A stretch of DNA of 64,000 nt from Frigoribacterium sp. Leaf8 (GCF_001421165.1 NZ_LMKB01000006.1:154419-218418), one strand, 5' to 3'. Shown: positions 26,933-37,243, counted from the first letter of the stretch. Translations and numbers: made by a program. Notes: generated from the sequence alone by a model not told the origin.

Positions 26933-29584
26933 ATGCCGTCAGCGATGCCCGAGAAGCCCGCCCTCGAAGGACTCGAGGCCCGTTGGGGTCAGGTCTGGGA
27001 GGCCGGCGGCACCTACCGCTTCGACCGCACCGACGCGACCCGCGCCTCCGTGTTCTCGGTCGACACCCCGCCGCCGACCGCGTCGGGCAGCCTGCACATC
27101 GGTCACGTGTTCAGCTACACGCACACCGACGTCAAGGCCCGGTTCGAGCGCATGCGCGGCAAGCGCGTGTTCTACCCGATGGGATGGGACGACAACGGAC
27201 TGCCCACCGAGCGTCGCGTGCAGAACTTCTACGGTGTGCGCTGCGACCCGTCGCTGCCCTACGACGCCGACTTCACCCCGCCCTTCGAGGGGGGTGACAA
27301 CAAGTCGTCGAAGGCCGCCGACCAGGTGCCGATCTCGCGCCGCAACTTCATCGAGCTGTGCGAGCGGCTCACCGTCGAGGACGAGAAGCAGTTCGAGGAC
27401 GTCTGGCGGAAGCTCGGCCTCTCGGTCGACTGGACCCAGAGCTACCGCACCATCGACGACGACTCGCAGGCCATCGCCCAGAAGGCGTTCCTCCGCAACC
27501 TGGCCCGCGGCGAGGCCTACCAGGCCGACGCCCCCACGCTCTGGGACGTCACGTTCCGCACGGCCGTGGCGCAGGCCGAGCTCGAGGACAAAGAGATGCC
27601 CGGGGCCTACCACAAGCTCGCGTTCCACCGCACCGACGGTCAGGGCGACGTGCTGATCGACACCACGCGGCCCGAGCTGCTGCCGGCCTGCGTGGCCCTC
27701 GTCGCGCACCCCGACGACGAGCGCTACCAGGCGCTGTTCGGCACGACCGTCCGGTCGCCGTTGTTCGACGTCGAGGTGCCGGTGGTGGCCCACCACCTCG
27801 CACAGCCCGACAAGGGCTCGGGCATCGCCATGGTCTGCACCTTCGGCGACACCAACGACGTGGTCTGGTGGCGCGAGCTGCAGCTGCCGAACCGTGCCGT
27901 GATCGGCTTCGACGGCCGCTTCGTCAGCGAGGCCCCCGAGGCGATCACGTCCGAGGCGGGGCGCGCCTCCTATGCGCAGCTGGCCGGCAAGACGGTCTTC
28001 AGCGCCAAGCAGTCCGTGGTCGAGCAGTTGACCGCGTCGGGTGAGCTCGTGGGCGAGATCCGCAAGATCTCGCACCCGGTCAAGTTCTTCGAGAAGGGCG
28101 ACAAGCCGCTCGAGATCGTGTCGACGCGTCAGTGGTACATCGTCAACGGCGCCCGGGACGAGCAGCTCAAGGGTTCGCTCCTCGAGCGCGGCGGTGAGGT
28201 GGCCTTCCACCCCGACTTCATGCGCGTCCGCTACGACAACTGGGTCAACGGCCTCAACGGCGATTGGCTGATCTCGCGCCAGCGCTTCTTCGGCGTGCCC
28301 ATCCCGGTCTGGTACCCGCTCGACGGCGACGGCAACCCCGTCTTCGACCAGGTGATCGTTCCCACCGAGGCGCAGCTCCCCATCGACCCGGCGTCCCAGG
28401 CTGCCCCCGGATACGACGAGTCGCAGCGGGGCGTGCCCGGTGGATTCGTCGGCGAGGTCGACGTCATGGACACCTGGGCGACCTCGTCGCTCACCCCGCA
28501 GCTGGCCGGCGGGTGGGAGCGCGACCCCGAGCTGTTCGACCTCGTGTTCCCGTACGACGTGCGCCCCCAGGGGCAGGACATCATCCGCACCTGGCTCTTC
28601 TCGACGATGCTGCGGTCGCAGCTCGAGTCGGGCACCGTGCCGTGGAAGAACGCGTCGATCTCGGGCTTCATCGTCGACCCCGACCGCAAGAAGATGTCGA
28701 AGTCGAAGGGCAACGTGGTGACCCCGGCCGCCATGCTCGACGACCACGGCTCGGACTCGGTGCGCTACTGGGCGGCGTCGAGCCGCCTGGGCACCGACGC
28801 GGCGTTCGACCCCCAGAACCCCAAGCAGATCAAGATCGGTCGCCGTCTGGCGATCAAGGTGCTCAACGCCGCCAAGTTCGTGTACTCGTTCGAGCTGCCG
28901 TCGGGTGAGTTCGAGATCACCCAGCCGCTCGACCGCGACCTCCTCGCGTCCTTCGCCGCCGTGATCGAGACCGCGACCGAGGCGCTCGAGGGCTACGACC
29001 ACGCCCGGGCGCTCGAGACGACCGAGAAGTTCTTCTGGACGTTCTGCGACGACTACCTCGAACTCGTGAAGGAGCGCGCCTACGGCGCCACCACGCCGGC
29101 CGAGCAGGCCTCGGCCGTGCTCGCGCTGCGCACGGTGCTCGAGGGCCTGCTGCGTCTGCTCGCGCCCTACCTGCCGTTCGCGACCGAAGAGGTCTGGTCC
29201 TGGACGCACGACGACTCGGTGCACCGGGCCGCGTGGCCGACGGTCGACGAGCTCGGACTCTCCGAGGGCGAGACCTCGTCCGGCCTCGTCGGGCTCGTCG
29301 GCCAGGCACTGATCTTCGTCCGGCGGGCGAAGTCGGACGCCAAGGCCTCGCAGAAGACCCCGGTGGCCTCGGCCGTCATCACGGGCCCCTCGGCCCAGCT
29401 CGACCTCGTGAAGCTCGCGGCGGGCGACCTCGCCGCGGTCGGCAAGATCGCCGAGCTGTCCTTCGCCGAGGGTGACGAGTTGGCGGTCGGCGACATCGTG
29501 TTCGCCGAGGTGCCGGCCGACGCCGGCGCGTCCGCCTCCGGTGCCGGCGCTACGGCCGCTCCGGCCCCGACGGCGGGTGGCTGA
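26933..29584 (+). CDS. valS: Valyl-tRNA synthetase
   Basis: Charges tRNA-Val. 883 residues. Class-I signatures HIGH (in SGSLHIGHVF, about 50-59) and KMSKSKGN are intact. The editing region and anticodon-binding domain follow. The C-terminal coiled-coil arm usual in ValRS appears shortened, ending in an Ala/Gly/Pro tail. The ATG at 26933 has CGGAGA 5 nt upstream and begins just before the conserved core; longer starts cross the promoter. In other actinobacteria folC often follows valS; here it follows ileS instead. Its stop overlaps the next start (TGATG). Confidence 0.95.
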   Translation: MPSAMPEKPALEGLEARWGQVWEAGGTYRFDRTDATRASVFSVDTPPPTASGSLHIGHVFSYTHTDVKARFERMRGKRVFYPMGWDDNGLPTERRVQNFYGVRCDPSLPYDADFTPPFEGGDNKSSKAADQVPISRRNFIELCERLTVEDEKQFEDVWRKLGLSVDWTQSYRTIDDDSQAIAQKAFLRNLARGEAYQADAPTLWDVTFRTAVAQAELEDKEMPGAYHKLAFHRTDGQGDVLIDTTRPELLPACVALVAHPDDERYQALFGTTVRSPLFDVEVPVVAHHLAQPDKGSGIAMVCTFGDTNDVVWWRELQLPNRAVIGFDGRFVSEAPEAITSEAGRASYAQLAGKTVFSAKQSVVEQLTASGELVGEIRKISHPVKFFEKGDKPLEIVSTRQWYIVNGARDEQLKGSLLERGGEVAFHPDFMRVRYDNWVNGLNGDWLISRQRFFGVPIPVWYPLDGDGNPVFDQVIVPTEAQLPIDPASQAAPGYDESQRGVPGGFVGEVDVMDTWATSSLTPQLAGGWERDPELFDLVFPYDVRPQGQDIIRTWLFSTMLRSQLESGTVPWKNASISGFIVDPDRKKMSKSKGNVVTPAAMLDDHGSDSVRYWAASSRLGTDAAFDPQNPKQIKIGRRLAIKVLNAAKFVYSFELPSGEFEITQPLDRDLLASFAAVIETATEALEGYDHARALETTEKFFWTFCDDYLELVKERAYGATTPAEQASAVLALRTVLEGLLRLLAPYLPFATEEVWSWTHDDSVHRAAWPTVDELGLSEGETSSGLVGLVGQALIFVRRAKSDAKASQKTPVASAVITGPSAQLDLVKLAAGDLAAVGKIAELSFAEGDELAVGDIVFAEVPADAGASASGAGATAAPAPTAGG

Positions 29585-29841
29585 TGCAGCTCGGTACGCG
29601 GTGGAGCGTCGGAGGCGCGGCTCCGGCCGAGCTGCCCGCCGCGGTCCTCGGGGCGGTCGCCCAGGTCGAGCGTGAACTCTCCGACCAGGGCGTCGACGCC
29701 ACGTCGTGGCGCTGGACGCTGACCTGGCTCGAGCGTCGCCCCGTCGTCGAACTCGACGACGGCACGATCATCCGGGTCGACGCCGTCACCGGCGAGGCCC
29801 GCATCCACGAGCCGGTCGACGCCGAGGGCGACGACGACTGA
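29584..29841 (+). CDS. Small conserved-looking protein downstream of valS
   Basis: 85 residues, not recognised. Soluble, acidic at the C-terminus (EGDDD), with a compact predicted alpha/beta core: WRWTLTWLERRPVVELDDGTIIRV. Its start overlaps the valS stop by one base (TGATG), implying translational coupling. A strong hairpin (29863-29900) follows, so valS and this gene form a closed two-gene unit. Confidence 0.6.
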   Translation: MQLGTRWSVGGAAPAELPAAVLGAVAQVERELSDQGVDATSWRWTLTWLERRPVVELDDGTIIRVDAVTGEARIHEPVDAEGDDD

Positions 29842-29862
29842 ACCGGCCCGTCCTCGGAGCCA

Positions 29863-29900
29863 CGACGTGCCGCTCACCTCTCGAGGTGAGCGGCACGTCG
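29863..29900. terminator. Bidirectional terminator after valS unit
   Basis: Perfect 18-bp stem (29863-29880 with 29883-29900) with a 2-nt apparent loop, between the valS unit and the converging methyltransferase gene. Confidence 0.8.
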
Positions 29901-29925
29901 CGTCCACCGGGGAGGTCGTGAGCCG

Positions 29926-30744
29926 TCAGGCGCGGGCGAGCAGCTCGCCGTGCGGCATGATCAACCAGCCGTCGGGGGCGTCACGCCACGAGCGCCAGGC
30001 GTCGGCGATCGCGTGCAGTTCGTCGTGCGTGGCGGCGTCCTTCTCGATCGCGTCGGCGTAGAACGCCGACTCCGTCGCGCGGGCCGCCCAGCTGTCGCCC
30101 CACCACGTGCGGTCCTCGTCGGACGCGAAGCACCAGACGGAGGCGCTGCTCGCCACGTCGACGAAGCCCGCCTCGAGCGCCCACCCCTTGAGGCGCCTCC
30201 CGGCGTCGGGTTCACCGCCGTTGCCCCGGTGCACGGTCTGGTAGACGTCCATCCACCGGTCGAGACCCGGGTTCTCGGGTGCCCAGACGCAGCCGTGGTA
30301 ATCGACGTCGCGGACGGCGACGACTCCCCCGGGCCGCGCCACCCGGCGCATCTCGCGCAGGGCGGCGACCGGGTCGCCGACGTGCTGCAGGACCTGGTGC
30401 GCGTGCACCACGTCGAAGGCGTCGTCCTCGAACGGCAGGGCGAACAGGTCGGCGGTCTCGAAGTGGACGTTGTGGAGCCCCGCCCCGACCGCGAGCGACG
30501 TCGCCTGCTCGACGATGCCGGCGGCGGCGTCGATGCCGATCACGCGACCGGGCGCGACGCGGCCGGCGATGTCGACGGTGATGGTCCCCGGCCCCGACCC
30601 GACGTCGAGGACGCTGACCCCGGGCACGAGGTGCGGCTCGAGGTACGCGGCCGAGTTCTCGACCGTCCGCCACGCGTGGCTGCGCAGCACGCTCTCGTGG
30701 TGGCCATGGGTGTACCGGGCGGGCGTCTCGGGGCGTTCGCTCAT
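29926..30744 (-). CDS. Class I SAM-dependent methyltransferase
   Basis: 272 residues. Motif I VLDVGSGPGTITVDIA (about 45-60) binds S-adenosylmethionine; VIGIDAAAGIVEQA and FEVVHAHQVLQH-like segments give motifs II-IV in the UbiE/MenG-type order. The substrate is unknown and the flanking genes give no hint. A TAGGGT hexamer ends 6 nt before the ATG, so the mRNA is probably leaderless. Divergent from the M3 peptidase with only 34 bp between start codons. Confidence 0.88.
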   Translation of the reverse strand: MSERPETPARYTHGHHESVLRSHAWRTVENSAAYLEPHLVPGVSVLDVGSGPGTITVDIAGRVAPGRVIGIDAAAGIVEQATSLAVGAGLHNVHFETADLFALPFEDDAFDVVHAHQVLQHVGDPVAALREMRRVARPGGVVAVRDVDYHGCVWAPENPGLDRWMDVYQTVHRGNGGEPDAGRRLKGWALEAGFVDVASSASVWCFASDEDRTWWGDSWAARATESAFYADAIEKDAATHDELHAIADAWRSWRDAPDGWLIMPHGELLARA

Positions 30745-30750
30745 GCGGCG

Positions 30751-30772
30751 ACCCTAGCGCGCCTCCTAGTGT
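30751..30772. promoter_or_regulatory. Divergent back-to-back -10 elements flanking the dispersed motif
   Basis: On the minus strand TAGGGT (30751-30756) serves the methyltransferase; on the plus strand TAGTGT (30767-30772) serves the M3 peptidase. Each is 6 nt from its start codon. A CGCGCCTCC copy of the dispersed motif (30758-30766) sits between them. Confidence 0.5.
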
Positions 30773-30778
30773 GGGCTG

Positions 30779-32806
30779 ATGACGAACCCGTTCCTCTCCC
30801 CCAGCACGCTGCCGTACTCGCTGCCGCCGTTCGCGAGCATCACCGACGACGACTACGGCCCCGCGTTCGACGCCGGGTTCGCCGAACAGCTGGCCGAGGT
30901 CGAGGCGATCGCGACCGACCCGGACGAGCCGACCTTCGAGAACACGGTCGCCGCCCTCGAACGCAGCGGTGCCATCCTCACCCGTGTCCAGCACGTCTTC
31001 TTCAACAAGACCTCGTCGGACTCGACCGAGGCCACCGACGCCCTCGAACTCGAACTCGCCCCGCGGCTCGCGGCGCACGCCGACGCGATCCGACTCGACC
31101 CGCGGCTCTTCGCCCGTCTCCGCAGCGTGCACGAGCGCCGCGACGCCCTCGACCTGACCGCCGAGCAGCGCTACCTCGTCGAGCGGCTCGTCGCCGAGGC
31201 CACCCGCTCGGGAGCCGCCCTCGCCGACGACGACAAGGTCCGCCTCCGCGACCTCAACGGCCGGCTCTCCACCCTGTCCACGAGGTTCGAGAAGAACCTG
31301 CTGGCCGACACGAACGACCTCGCCGTCGTGGTCGACGACGTCGCCGAACTCGACGGACTCGACGCCGGGGCGATCGCGGCCGTCGCCGAGGCGGCCCGAG
31401 AGCGAGGGCTCGAGGGCCGCTACGTCATCACGCTCGTCCTCTTCAGCGGGCACCCCTACCTGGCGAGCCTGACCGACGAGGGACTCCGCGATCGGATCAT
31501 GCAGGCGTCGCTCTCGCGTGGACGGCGCGGAGGCGACCACGACAACCGCGAACTCGTCCTCGAGATCGCCCGGCTGCGCGCCGAGCGGGCCGAACTGCTC
31601 GGCTTCGCGTCGCACGCCGCCTACGTCACGGCGGGCGAGACCGCGGGCACCCCCGGGGCGGTGGCCGACCTGCTCGGGCGACTGGCGCCTCCTGCCGCCC
31701 GGAACGCCCGCGCCGAGCAGGCCGAACTCGAGCGCGTCGCCGGCCGGACGATCCGGGCCTCGGACTGGGCCTTCTACACCGAACGGGTGCGCGCCGAGGA
31801 GCACGACGTCGACACGGCCGCGATGCGCCCGTACTTCGAGGCCGAGCGCGTGCTGCAGGACGGCGTCTTCTTCGCCGCGGGGCTGCTCTACGGCCTGCGG
31901 TTCGCCGAACGCGCCGACCTCATGGGCTACCACCCCGACGCGCGGGTCTTCGAGGTGACCGACGCCGACGGCGGCGACGTCGGCCTCTACGTCCTCGACC
32001 TCTACACGCGCGACAGCAAGCGCGGCGGCGCCTGGATGAACCCGCTCGTCTCGCAGTCGTCGCTCACCGGGCTGCCCACCGTCGTGGTGAACAACCTCAA
32101 CGTCCCGAAGCCGCCGGCCGACCAGCCGACCCTCCTCACGCTCGACGAGGTGACCACGTTCTTCCACGAGTTCGGGCACGCCCTGCACGGTCTCGTCGCC
32201 CGGGTGACCTACCCGAGCTTCTCGGGCACCAACGTCTTCCGCGACTTCGTCGAGTTCCCCAGCCAGGTGAACGAGATGTGGATGCTCTGGCCGGAGGTGC
32301 TCGCGAACTACGCCGTTCACCACGAGACCGGCGACCGGCTGCCGCAACGACTGGTGGACGCCCTCCTCGCCTCCCAGGGCTTCAACCAGGGTTTCGAGAC
32401 GAGCGAGTACCTCGCGGCGGCCCTGCTCGACCAGGCCTGGCACGCCCTCTCGTCGGCCGAGGCCGCGGCGGTCACCGACGTCGAGGCGTTCGAGCAGGAG
32501 GCGCTGGCCGCGGTCGGCCTCGACCTCGCGTCGGTCCCCACCCGCTACTCGAGCACGTACTTCGCGCACACCTTCTCGGGGGGCTACGACGCCGGCTACT
32601 ACTCGTACATCTGGAGCGAGGTGCTCGACGCCGACACGGTCGAGTGGTTCGAGCAGAACGGCGGGCTGACCCGCGACAACGGCGACCGGTTCCGCGCACG
32701 CCTGCTGGGCGTCGGCGGCGCGAAGGACCCCCTCGAGGCCTACCGCGACTTCCGTGGGCGGGACGCCCGCGTCGAGCCGCTGCTCGCGCGGCGCGGCCTC
32801 GCCTGA
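30779..32806 (+). CDS. M3 family metallopeptidase (oligopeptidase / dipeptidyl carboxypeptidase)
   Basis: Cytosolic zinc peptidase that degrades short peptides. 675 residues, typical of Dcp/OpdA. Zinc site FFHEFGHALHG (about 461-471; HExxH) with the third ligand Glu in the downstream FPSQVNEMW segment. No signal peptide. The ATG at 30779 is 6 nt after TAGTGT, so leaderless. Ends at a strong terminator convergent with clpX. Assignment to the M3 family is firm; the exact subtype is not. Confidence 0.93.
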   Translation: MTNPFLSPSTLPYSLPPFASITDDDYGPAFDAGFAEQLAEVEAIATDPDEPTFENTVAALERSGAILTRVQHVFFNKTSSDSTEATDALELELAPRLAAHADAIRLDPRLFARLRSVHERRDALDLTAEQRYLVERLVAEATRSGAALADDDKVRLRDLNGRLSTLSTRFEKNLLADTNDLAVVVDDVAELDGLDAGAIAAVAEAARERGLEGRYVITLVLFSGHPYLASLTDEGLRDRIMQASLSRGRRGGDHDNRELVLEIARLRAERAELLGFASHAAYVTAGETAGTPGAVADLLGRLAPPAARNARAEQAELERVAGRTIRASDWAFYTERVRAEEHDVDTAAMRPYFEAERVLQDGVFFAAGLLYGLRFAERADLMGYHPDARVFEVTDADGGDVGLYVLDLYTRDSKRGGAWMNPLVSQSSLTGLPTVVVNNLNVPKPPADQPTLLTLDEVTTFFHEFGHALHGLVARVTYPSFSGTNVFRDFVEFPSQVNEMWMLWPEVLANYAVHHETGDRLPQRLVDALLASQGFNQGFETSEYLAAALLDQAWHALSSAEAAAVTDVEAFEQEALAAVGLDLASVPTRYSSTYFAHTFSGGYDAGYYSYIWSEVLDADTVEWFEQNGGLTRDNGDRFRARLLGVGGAKDPLEAYRDFRGRDARVEPLLARRGLA

Positions 32807-32810
32807 CACG

Positions 32811-32843
32811 AGAACGCCCCGGCCGAACCGGCCGGGGCGTTCT
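32811..32843. terminator. Terminator between M3 peptidase and clpX
   Basis: Perfect 15-bp stem (32811-32825 with 32829-32843), 3-nt loop, between convergent stops. Confidence 0.85.
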
Positions 32844-32853
32844 GACGTCGCTG

Positions 32854-34134
32854 CTAGGCGGACTTCTCGGTGCGCTGCTCGACGAGGCGCGGCACGATCG
32901 TGGGCGCGGCGTTCTCGAGCACCGACGCCCGCGTGATGACGACGCGCCCGACGGTGTCGTCGGACGGGACGTCGAACATGATCGGCCCGAGGACCTCTTC
33001 GAGGATGGCGCGGAGACCACGGGCACCGGTCTGGCGCAGGACGGCCAGGTCGGCGATCGCCTCGAGGGCGCCGCGATCGAACTCGAGCTCGACCCCGTCG
33101 ATCTCGAACATGCGCTGGTACTGCCGCACGAGGGCGTTCTTGGGCTCGGTGAGGATCTGCATCAAGGCCGGCTGGTCGAGCTGCGTCACCGTGGTCACCA
33201 CGGGCAGACGGCCGATGAACTCGGGGATCAGACCGAACTTGTGCAGGTCTTCGGGCAGGACCTCGCTGAAGAGGGCCGCCTCGTCTTCTTTGCTGTGCAG
33301 CGGGGCGCCGAAGCCGATGCCGCGCTTGCCGGCGCGGTTCGAGATGATGTCCTCGAGTCCGGCGAACGCCCCGGCGACGATGAACAGCACGTTGGTCGTG
33401 TCGACCTGGATGAATTCTTGGTGGGGGTGCTTGCGGCCACCCTGCGGCGGCACCGAGGCCACGGTGCCCTCGAGGATCTTGAGGAGTGCCTGTTGCACGC
33501 CCTCGCCCGAGACGTCTCGCGTGATGGACGGGTTCTCGGCCTTGCGGGCGATCTTGTCGATCTCGTCGATGTAGATGATGCCGGTCTCGGCCCGCTTGAC
33601 GTCGTAGTCCGCAGCCTGGATCAGCTTCAGCAGGATGTTCTCGACGTCTTCGCCGACGTAACCCGCCTCGGTCAGGGCCGTGGCGTCGGCGACGGCGAAC
33701 GGCACGTTGAGTCGCTTGGCGAGGGTCTGGGCCAGGTAGGTCTTGCCGCAGCCGGTCGGGCCGATCAAGAGGATGTTCGACTTCGAGATCTCGACCTCGT
33801 CGGCCAGCGACTCGGCGGCCGTGAGGGTGGAGGCGGCACGGATCCGTTTGTAGTGGTTGTAGACGGCCACGGACAGCGCACGCTTCGCCGCGTCCTGACC
33901 GATCACGTACTCTTCGAGGAACGAGTAGATCTCGCGGGGCTTGGGCAGGTCGAACTCGCTCGCGGGTTCGTCGCCGGCCTCGGCGAGGCGCTCTTCGATG
34001 ATCTCGTTGCAGAGCTCGACGCATTCGTCGCAGATGTAGACGCCGGGACCGGCGATCAGCTGCTGGACCTGCTTCTGGCTCTTGCCGCAGAACGAGCATT
34101 TGAGCAGATCGGCACTCTCACCTATGCGCGCCAT
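32854..34134 (-). CDS. clpX: ATP-dependent Clp protease ATP-binding subunit ClpX
   Basis: AAA+ unfoldase that feeds ssrA-tagged and other substrates to ClpP1P2. 426 residues, normal length. N-terminal zinc-binding domain with CSFCGK and CDECVELC (about 13-42), Walker A GPTGCGKT (about 123-130), Walker [11 protein letters not shown], and the IGF-type ClpP loop ([10 protein letters not shown]). It is separated from clpP2 by 208 bp containing a terminator, and an AGGGAGG ribosome-binding site and TAGGCT -10 (34192-34197) lie upstream, so it likely has its own promoter. Confidence 0.97.
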   Translation of the reverse strand: MARIGESADLLKCSFCGKSQKQVQQLIAGPGVYICDECVELCNEIIEERLAEAGDEPASEFDLPKPREIYSFLEEYVIGQDAAKRALSVAVYNHYKRIRAASTLTAAESLADEVEISKSNILLIGPTGCGKTYLAQTLAKRLNVPFAVADATALTEAGYVGEDVENILLKLIQAADYDVKRAETGIIYIDEIDKIARKAENPSITRDVSGEGVQQALLKILEGTVASVPPQGGRKHPHQEFIQVDTTNVLFIVAGAFAGLEDIISNRAGKRGIGFGAPLHSKEDEAALFSEVLPEDLHKFGLIPEFIGRLPVVTTVTQLDQPALMQILTEPKNALVRQYQRMFEIDGVELEFDRGALEAIADLAVLRQTGARGLRAILEEVLGPIMFDVPSDDTVGRVVITRASVLENAAPTIVPRLVEQRTEKSA

Positions 34135-34292
34135 GCTCGGCCTCCCTGATTGGCTGAGGTCATCGACCGGGACCGGTCGTCGTGTGGGACGAGCCTAACC
34201 CGATCCGCCGACACTCACGGACCGACCCGGGTGGTTCGAGCACATCCGCGGTGGTGGCGGACGGACGCCGGGCCGTCCGTCCACCCGTCGAC

Positions 34293-34328
34293 GCGACGAC
34301 GGCCCCGGGCGGGTGCCCGGGGCCGTCG
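34293..34328 (-). terminator. Terminator downstream of clpP2
   Basis: Perfect 16-bp stem (34293-34308 with 34313-34328) and 4-nt loop just after clpP2, separating it from clpX. Confidence 0.8.
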
Positions 34329-34342
34329 TCGTCGTGCCGTGG

Positions 34343-35008
34343 TCAGCGCGTGAGCGCCGCCGGCTGGTTCTTGCGCGAACCCAGGACCTGGTCGACGAGA
34401 CCGTAGTCGAGGGCCTCCTGCGCTCCGAGGATGTTGTCGCGCTCGATGTCGCGGTTCACCTGCTCGGGCGTCTTGTTCGAGTGCTTCGACAGGGTCTCTT
34501 CGAGCCAGGTGCGCATGCGGAGCACCTCGGCGGCCTGGATCTCGATGTCCGAGGCCTGGCCGCCGCTGCTGCCACCGGTCGCGGGCTGGTGGATCAGCAC
34601 GCGGGCGTTGGGCAGGGCGAGACGCTTGCCGGGCTGACCCGCGGCGAGCAGGACGGCCGCGGCCGAGGCGGCCTGACCGAGGCACACCGTCTGGATCTCG
34701 GGACGGATGTACTGCATCGTGTCGTAGATCGCCGTCATGGCCGTGAACGAGCCACCGGGCGAGTTGATGTACAGCGTGATGTCGCGGTCGGGGTCCATGC
34801 TCTCGAGCACGAGCAGCTGGGCCATGATGTCGTCGGCCGAGGCGTCGTCGACCTGCACGCCGAGGAAGACGATGCGGTCTTCGAACAGCTTCGCGTACGG
34901 GTCCTGACGCTTGTAGCCGTAGGCCGTCCGCTCTTCGAAGCTGGGCAGGATGTACCGGGAGCTGGGGGTCTGCACTCGACCCGCGCCACCCATCATCGGG
35001 AGTTCCAT
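34343..35008 (-). CDS. clpP2: ATP-dependent Clp protease proteolytic subunit (ClpP2-type)
   Basis: 221 residues. Serine protease with nucleophile in [14 protein letters not shown] (Ser about residue 112), His in LIHQPATGG (about 137) and Asp further on. Actinobacteria make a mixed ClpP1P2 tetradecamer; the longer N-terminus ([19 protein letters not shown]) and position after clpP1 fit ClpP2. 40 bp after clpP1 and same strand, so one operon. An alternative ATG exists at codon 5 or 6. Confidence 0.95.
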   Translation of the reverse strand: MELPMMGGAGRVQTPSSRYILPSFEERTAYGYKRQDPYAKLFEDRIVFLGVQVDDASADDIMAQLLVLESMDPDRDITLYINSPGGSFTAMTAIYDTMQYIRPEIQTVCLGQAASAAAVLLAAGQPGKRLALPNARVLIHQPATGGSSGGQASDIEIQAAEVLRMRTWLEETLSKHSNKTPEQVNRDIERDNILGAQEALDYGLVDQVLGSRKNQPAALTR

Positions 35009-35048
35009 GAGTTCTTCTCTTTCTCGTTCTGACGAAGGGGCGGAGGGC

Positions 35049-35636
35049 CTAGGCCTGGTCGGTGCCGGCGCCGCCGACGACGTCGGTGGCCGAGCCGCGG
35101 ATGTGGTCGACGAAGCCGTACTCGAGGGCCTCCTCGGCGGTGAACCAGCGGTCGCGGTCGCCGTCTTCGTTGATCTGCTCGACGGTCTTGCCCGTCTGTG
35201 CGGCCGTGATCTCGGCCAGTCGACGCTTCATCGAGAGGATGAGCTGCGCCTGCGTCTGGATGTCCGACGAGGTGCCGCCGAACCCGCCGTGCGGCTGGTG
35301 CAGCAGGACGCGCGCGTTCGGCGTGATGTAGCGCTTGCCCTTGGTGCCGGCCGTCAGGAGCAGCTGGCCCATCGAGGCGGCCATGCCGATGCCGACGGTG
35401 ACGATGTCGTTCGGAACGAACTCCATGGCGTCGTAGATCGCCATGCCCGCCGTGATCGACCCGCCGGGCGAGTTGATGTAGAGGTAGATGTCCTTCTCGC
35501 TGTCTTCCGCAGCGAGCAGCAGCAGTTTCGCGGCGATCTCGTTGGCGTTCTCGTCGCGGACCTCAGAGCCGAGCCAGATGATCCGGTCTTTGAGCAGTCG
35601 GTCAAAAACACTGTTGGGCAGTGTCACGTCGGCCAT
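35049..35636 (-). CDS. clpP1: ATP-dependent Clp protease proteolytic subunit (ClpP1-type)
   Basis: 195 residues, usual ClpP length. Catalytic Ser in [13 protein letters not shown] (about 94), His in LLHQPHGG (about 119). It combines with ClpP2 and works with ClpX/ClpC. The tig-clpP1-clpP2-clpX order is that of other actinobacteria. TAGATT at 35670-35675 (minus) is a plausible -10 about 34 bp upstream, with GGGAG as ribosome-binding site. Confidence 0.95.
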   Translation of the reverse strand: MADVTLPNSVFDRLLKDRIIWLGSEVRDENANEIAAKLLLLAAEDSEKDIYLYINSPGGSITAGMAIYDAMEFVPNDIVTVGIGMAASMGQLLLTAGTKGKRYITPNARVLLHQPHGGFGGTSSDIQTQAQLILSMKRRLAEITAAQTGKTVEQINEDGDRDRWFTAEEALEYGFVDHIRGSATDVVGGAGTDQA

Positions 35637-35719
35637 GGTGGAGCTCCCATTCGTTGTCGCTTGTCGTCGAATCTATCGGAGCCAACGCACGGGTTCCGGG
35701 CTGTTCGCCCACGGCAGAT

Positions 35720-35773
35720 ACCGCGCCTCCCCGGCCCCGTCGGGGGCCCGTCCACGAGCCCGGGAGGCGCGGT
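35720..35773. repeat. Inverted pair of the dispersed GGAGGCGCGG motif
   Basis: ACCGCGCCTCCC (35720-35731) and GGGAGGCGCGGT (35762-35773) form a perfect 12-bp stem around 30 nt, between tig and clpP1 and just downstream of the tig terminator. Confidence 0.75.
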
Positions 35774-35786
35774 GCCGGGAACGACG

Positions 35787-35818
35787 GAGGGCCGGGTGCG
35801 CACTCGCACCCGGCCCTC
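35787..35818 (-). terminator. tig terminator
   Basis: Perfect 14-bp stem (35787-35800 with 35805-35818), 4-nt loop CACT, 37 nt after the tig stop. Confidence 0.85.
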
Positions 35819-35854
35819 TCGGACGTGACGGGTCAGCCGACCCGCCGCTCTCGC

Positions 35855-37180
35855 TTACGCGTGGTCGTGACCCGCGTGGTCGTCGTCGTCGCCGCCGACG
35901 CCGGCGGTCGCCGTGAAGGCGGACAGGTCGACCGAGTCGCCCTTGCCGTCGACGACCTTGGCCTTGCTGAGCACGACCGCGAGGGCCTTGCTGCGGGCGA
36001 CCTCGCCGACCATGGCGGGGATCTGGCCGTTCTGGTCGAGGACCTTGATGAACTCGCCGGGCTCCATGCCGTACTGCGCCGCACCCTGGATGAGGTACTG
36101 CGTCAGTTCGTCCTGCTCGACCTTGACGGCCTCTTTCTCGGCGATGGCGTCGAGGAGGATCTGGTTGCGGAAGGCCTTCTCGCTGCTCTCCTTCACCTCG
36201 GCGCGGTGCTCGTCGTCCTCGAGGCGGTTCTCCTGCTCGAGGTGACGGTGCACCTCGTCCTCGACGAGCTTCTCGGGGACGGGGATCTCGACGGCCTCGA
36301 GCAGCTTCTCGACGACCTGGTCGCGTGCCTGGGCACCCTGACCGAAGGTCTTCGACTTGGCGAGCTGCTCTTTCAGGTCGCCCTTGAGCTCGTCGATCGT
36401 GTCGAACTGGCTGGCGATCTGGGCGAAGTCGTCGTCGGCCTCGGGCAGCTCGCGCTCCTTGACGGCCGTGACGTCGACGGCGATGAGGGCGGTCTCGCCC
36501 TCGCGGTCCCCGCCGAGCAGCTTCGACTCGAAGGTGGTGCTCTCACCGGCGGTGAGGGACTCGAGGGCCTCGTCGATGCCCTCGATCAGCTCGCCCGAGC
36601 CGAGCTCGTACGAGATGCCCTTGGCGGTGTCGACGACGTCGTCGCCGATGGTGGCCGTCAGGTCGATCTGCGCGAAGTCACCCGTGGTGGCGGGGCGGTC
36701 GACGGTGACCAGCGTGCCGAAACGGGTACGCAGGTTCGTCAGCTCTTCGGCGATCTCGTCGTCGGTGATGTCGACCGTGTCGACCGTCAGCTCGAGGCCG
36801 TCGTACTCGGGCAGGTCGAAGTCGGGACGCACGTCGACCTCGACGGCGATCTTCAGGTCGCCGGAGAAGTCCTTGACGTTCGGCCACTCGACCACGTCGG
36901 CCTCGGGACGGCCGAGGACGCGGATCTCGGTCTCGGTCACGGCCTCGCGGTAGAACTTGTCGAGGCTCTCGCTGACGGCGTGGTTCAACACCTCTTCACG
37001 ACCGACGCGCTGGTCGATGATGGGCGGCGGCACCTTGCCCTTGCGGAACCCGGGGATGTTGACCGACTCGGCGATGTGACCGTAGGCGTGCGTGACGCTG
37101 GGCTTGAGCTCGTCGGGGGTGACGACGATGTTGAGCTTGACGCGCGTGGGGCTGAGCTTCTCAACCGTGGTCTGGACCAA
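35855..37180 (-). CDS. tig: Trigger factor chaperone
   Basis: Ribosome-bound peptidyl-prolyl isomerase and chaperone. 441 residues. The ribosome-binding signature [17 protein letters not shown] (about 44-60) is intact. The PPIase domain (about 155-245) and C-terminal helical arms follow. The tail is Asp/His-rich ([11 protein letters not shown]), as in several actinobacterial trigger factors. The tRNA-Pro gene lies 63 bp upstream on the same strand. Confidence 0.96.
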   Translation of the reverse strand: MVQTTVEKLSPTRVKLNIVVTPDELKPSVTHAYGHIAESVNIPGFRKGKVPPPIIDQRVGREEVLNHAVSESLDKFYREAVTETEIRVLGRPEADVVEWPNVKDFSGDLKIAVEVDVRPDFDLPEYDGLELTVDTVDITDDEIAEELTNLRTRFGTLVTVDRPATTGDFAQIDLTATIGDDVVDTAKGISYELGSGELIEGIDEALESLTAGESTTFESKLLGGDREGETALIAVDVTAVKERELPEADDDFAQIASQFDTIDELKGDLKEQLAKSKTFGQGAQARDQVVEKLLEAVEIPVPEKLVEDEVHRHLEQENRLEDDEHRAEVKESSEKAFRNQILLDAIAEKEAVKVEQDELTQYLIQGAAQYGMEPGEFIKVLDQNGQIPAMVGEVARSKALAVVLSKAKVVDGKGDSVDLSAFTATAGVGGDDDDHAGHDHA

Positions 37181-37243
37181 TGTGGGGCTTCTCCTGTGTT
37201 GGTGGCGCTGAACTCACATCCGAGACAGCAGGTAGACGATCGT

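Noticed and set aside
29950-34149. Very long open frames (up to about 1,400 codons on plus, 1,295 on minus) across methyltransferase, M3 peptidase and clpX
   Set aside because: They overlap well-supported genes in other frames, are Arg/Pro-rich and lack any domain; high GC makes such shadows common.
35640-35720. ClgR-type operator before clpP1
   Set aside because: Only a GTTCGCC half-site was seen; not enough to claim.
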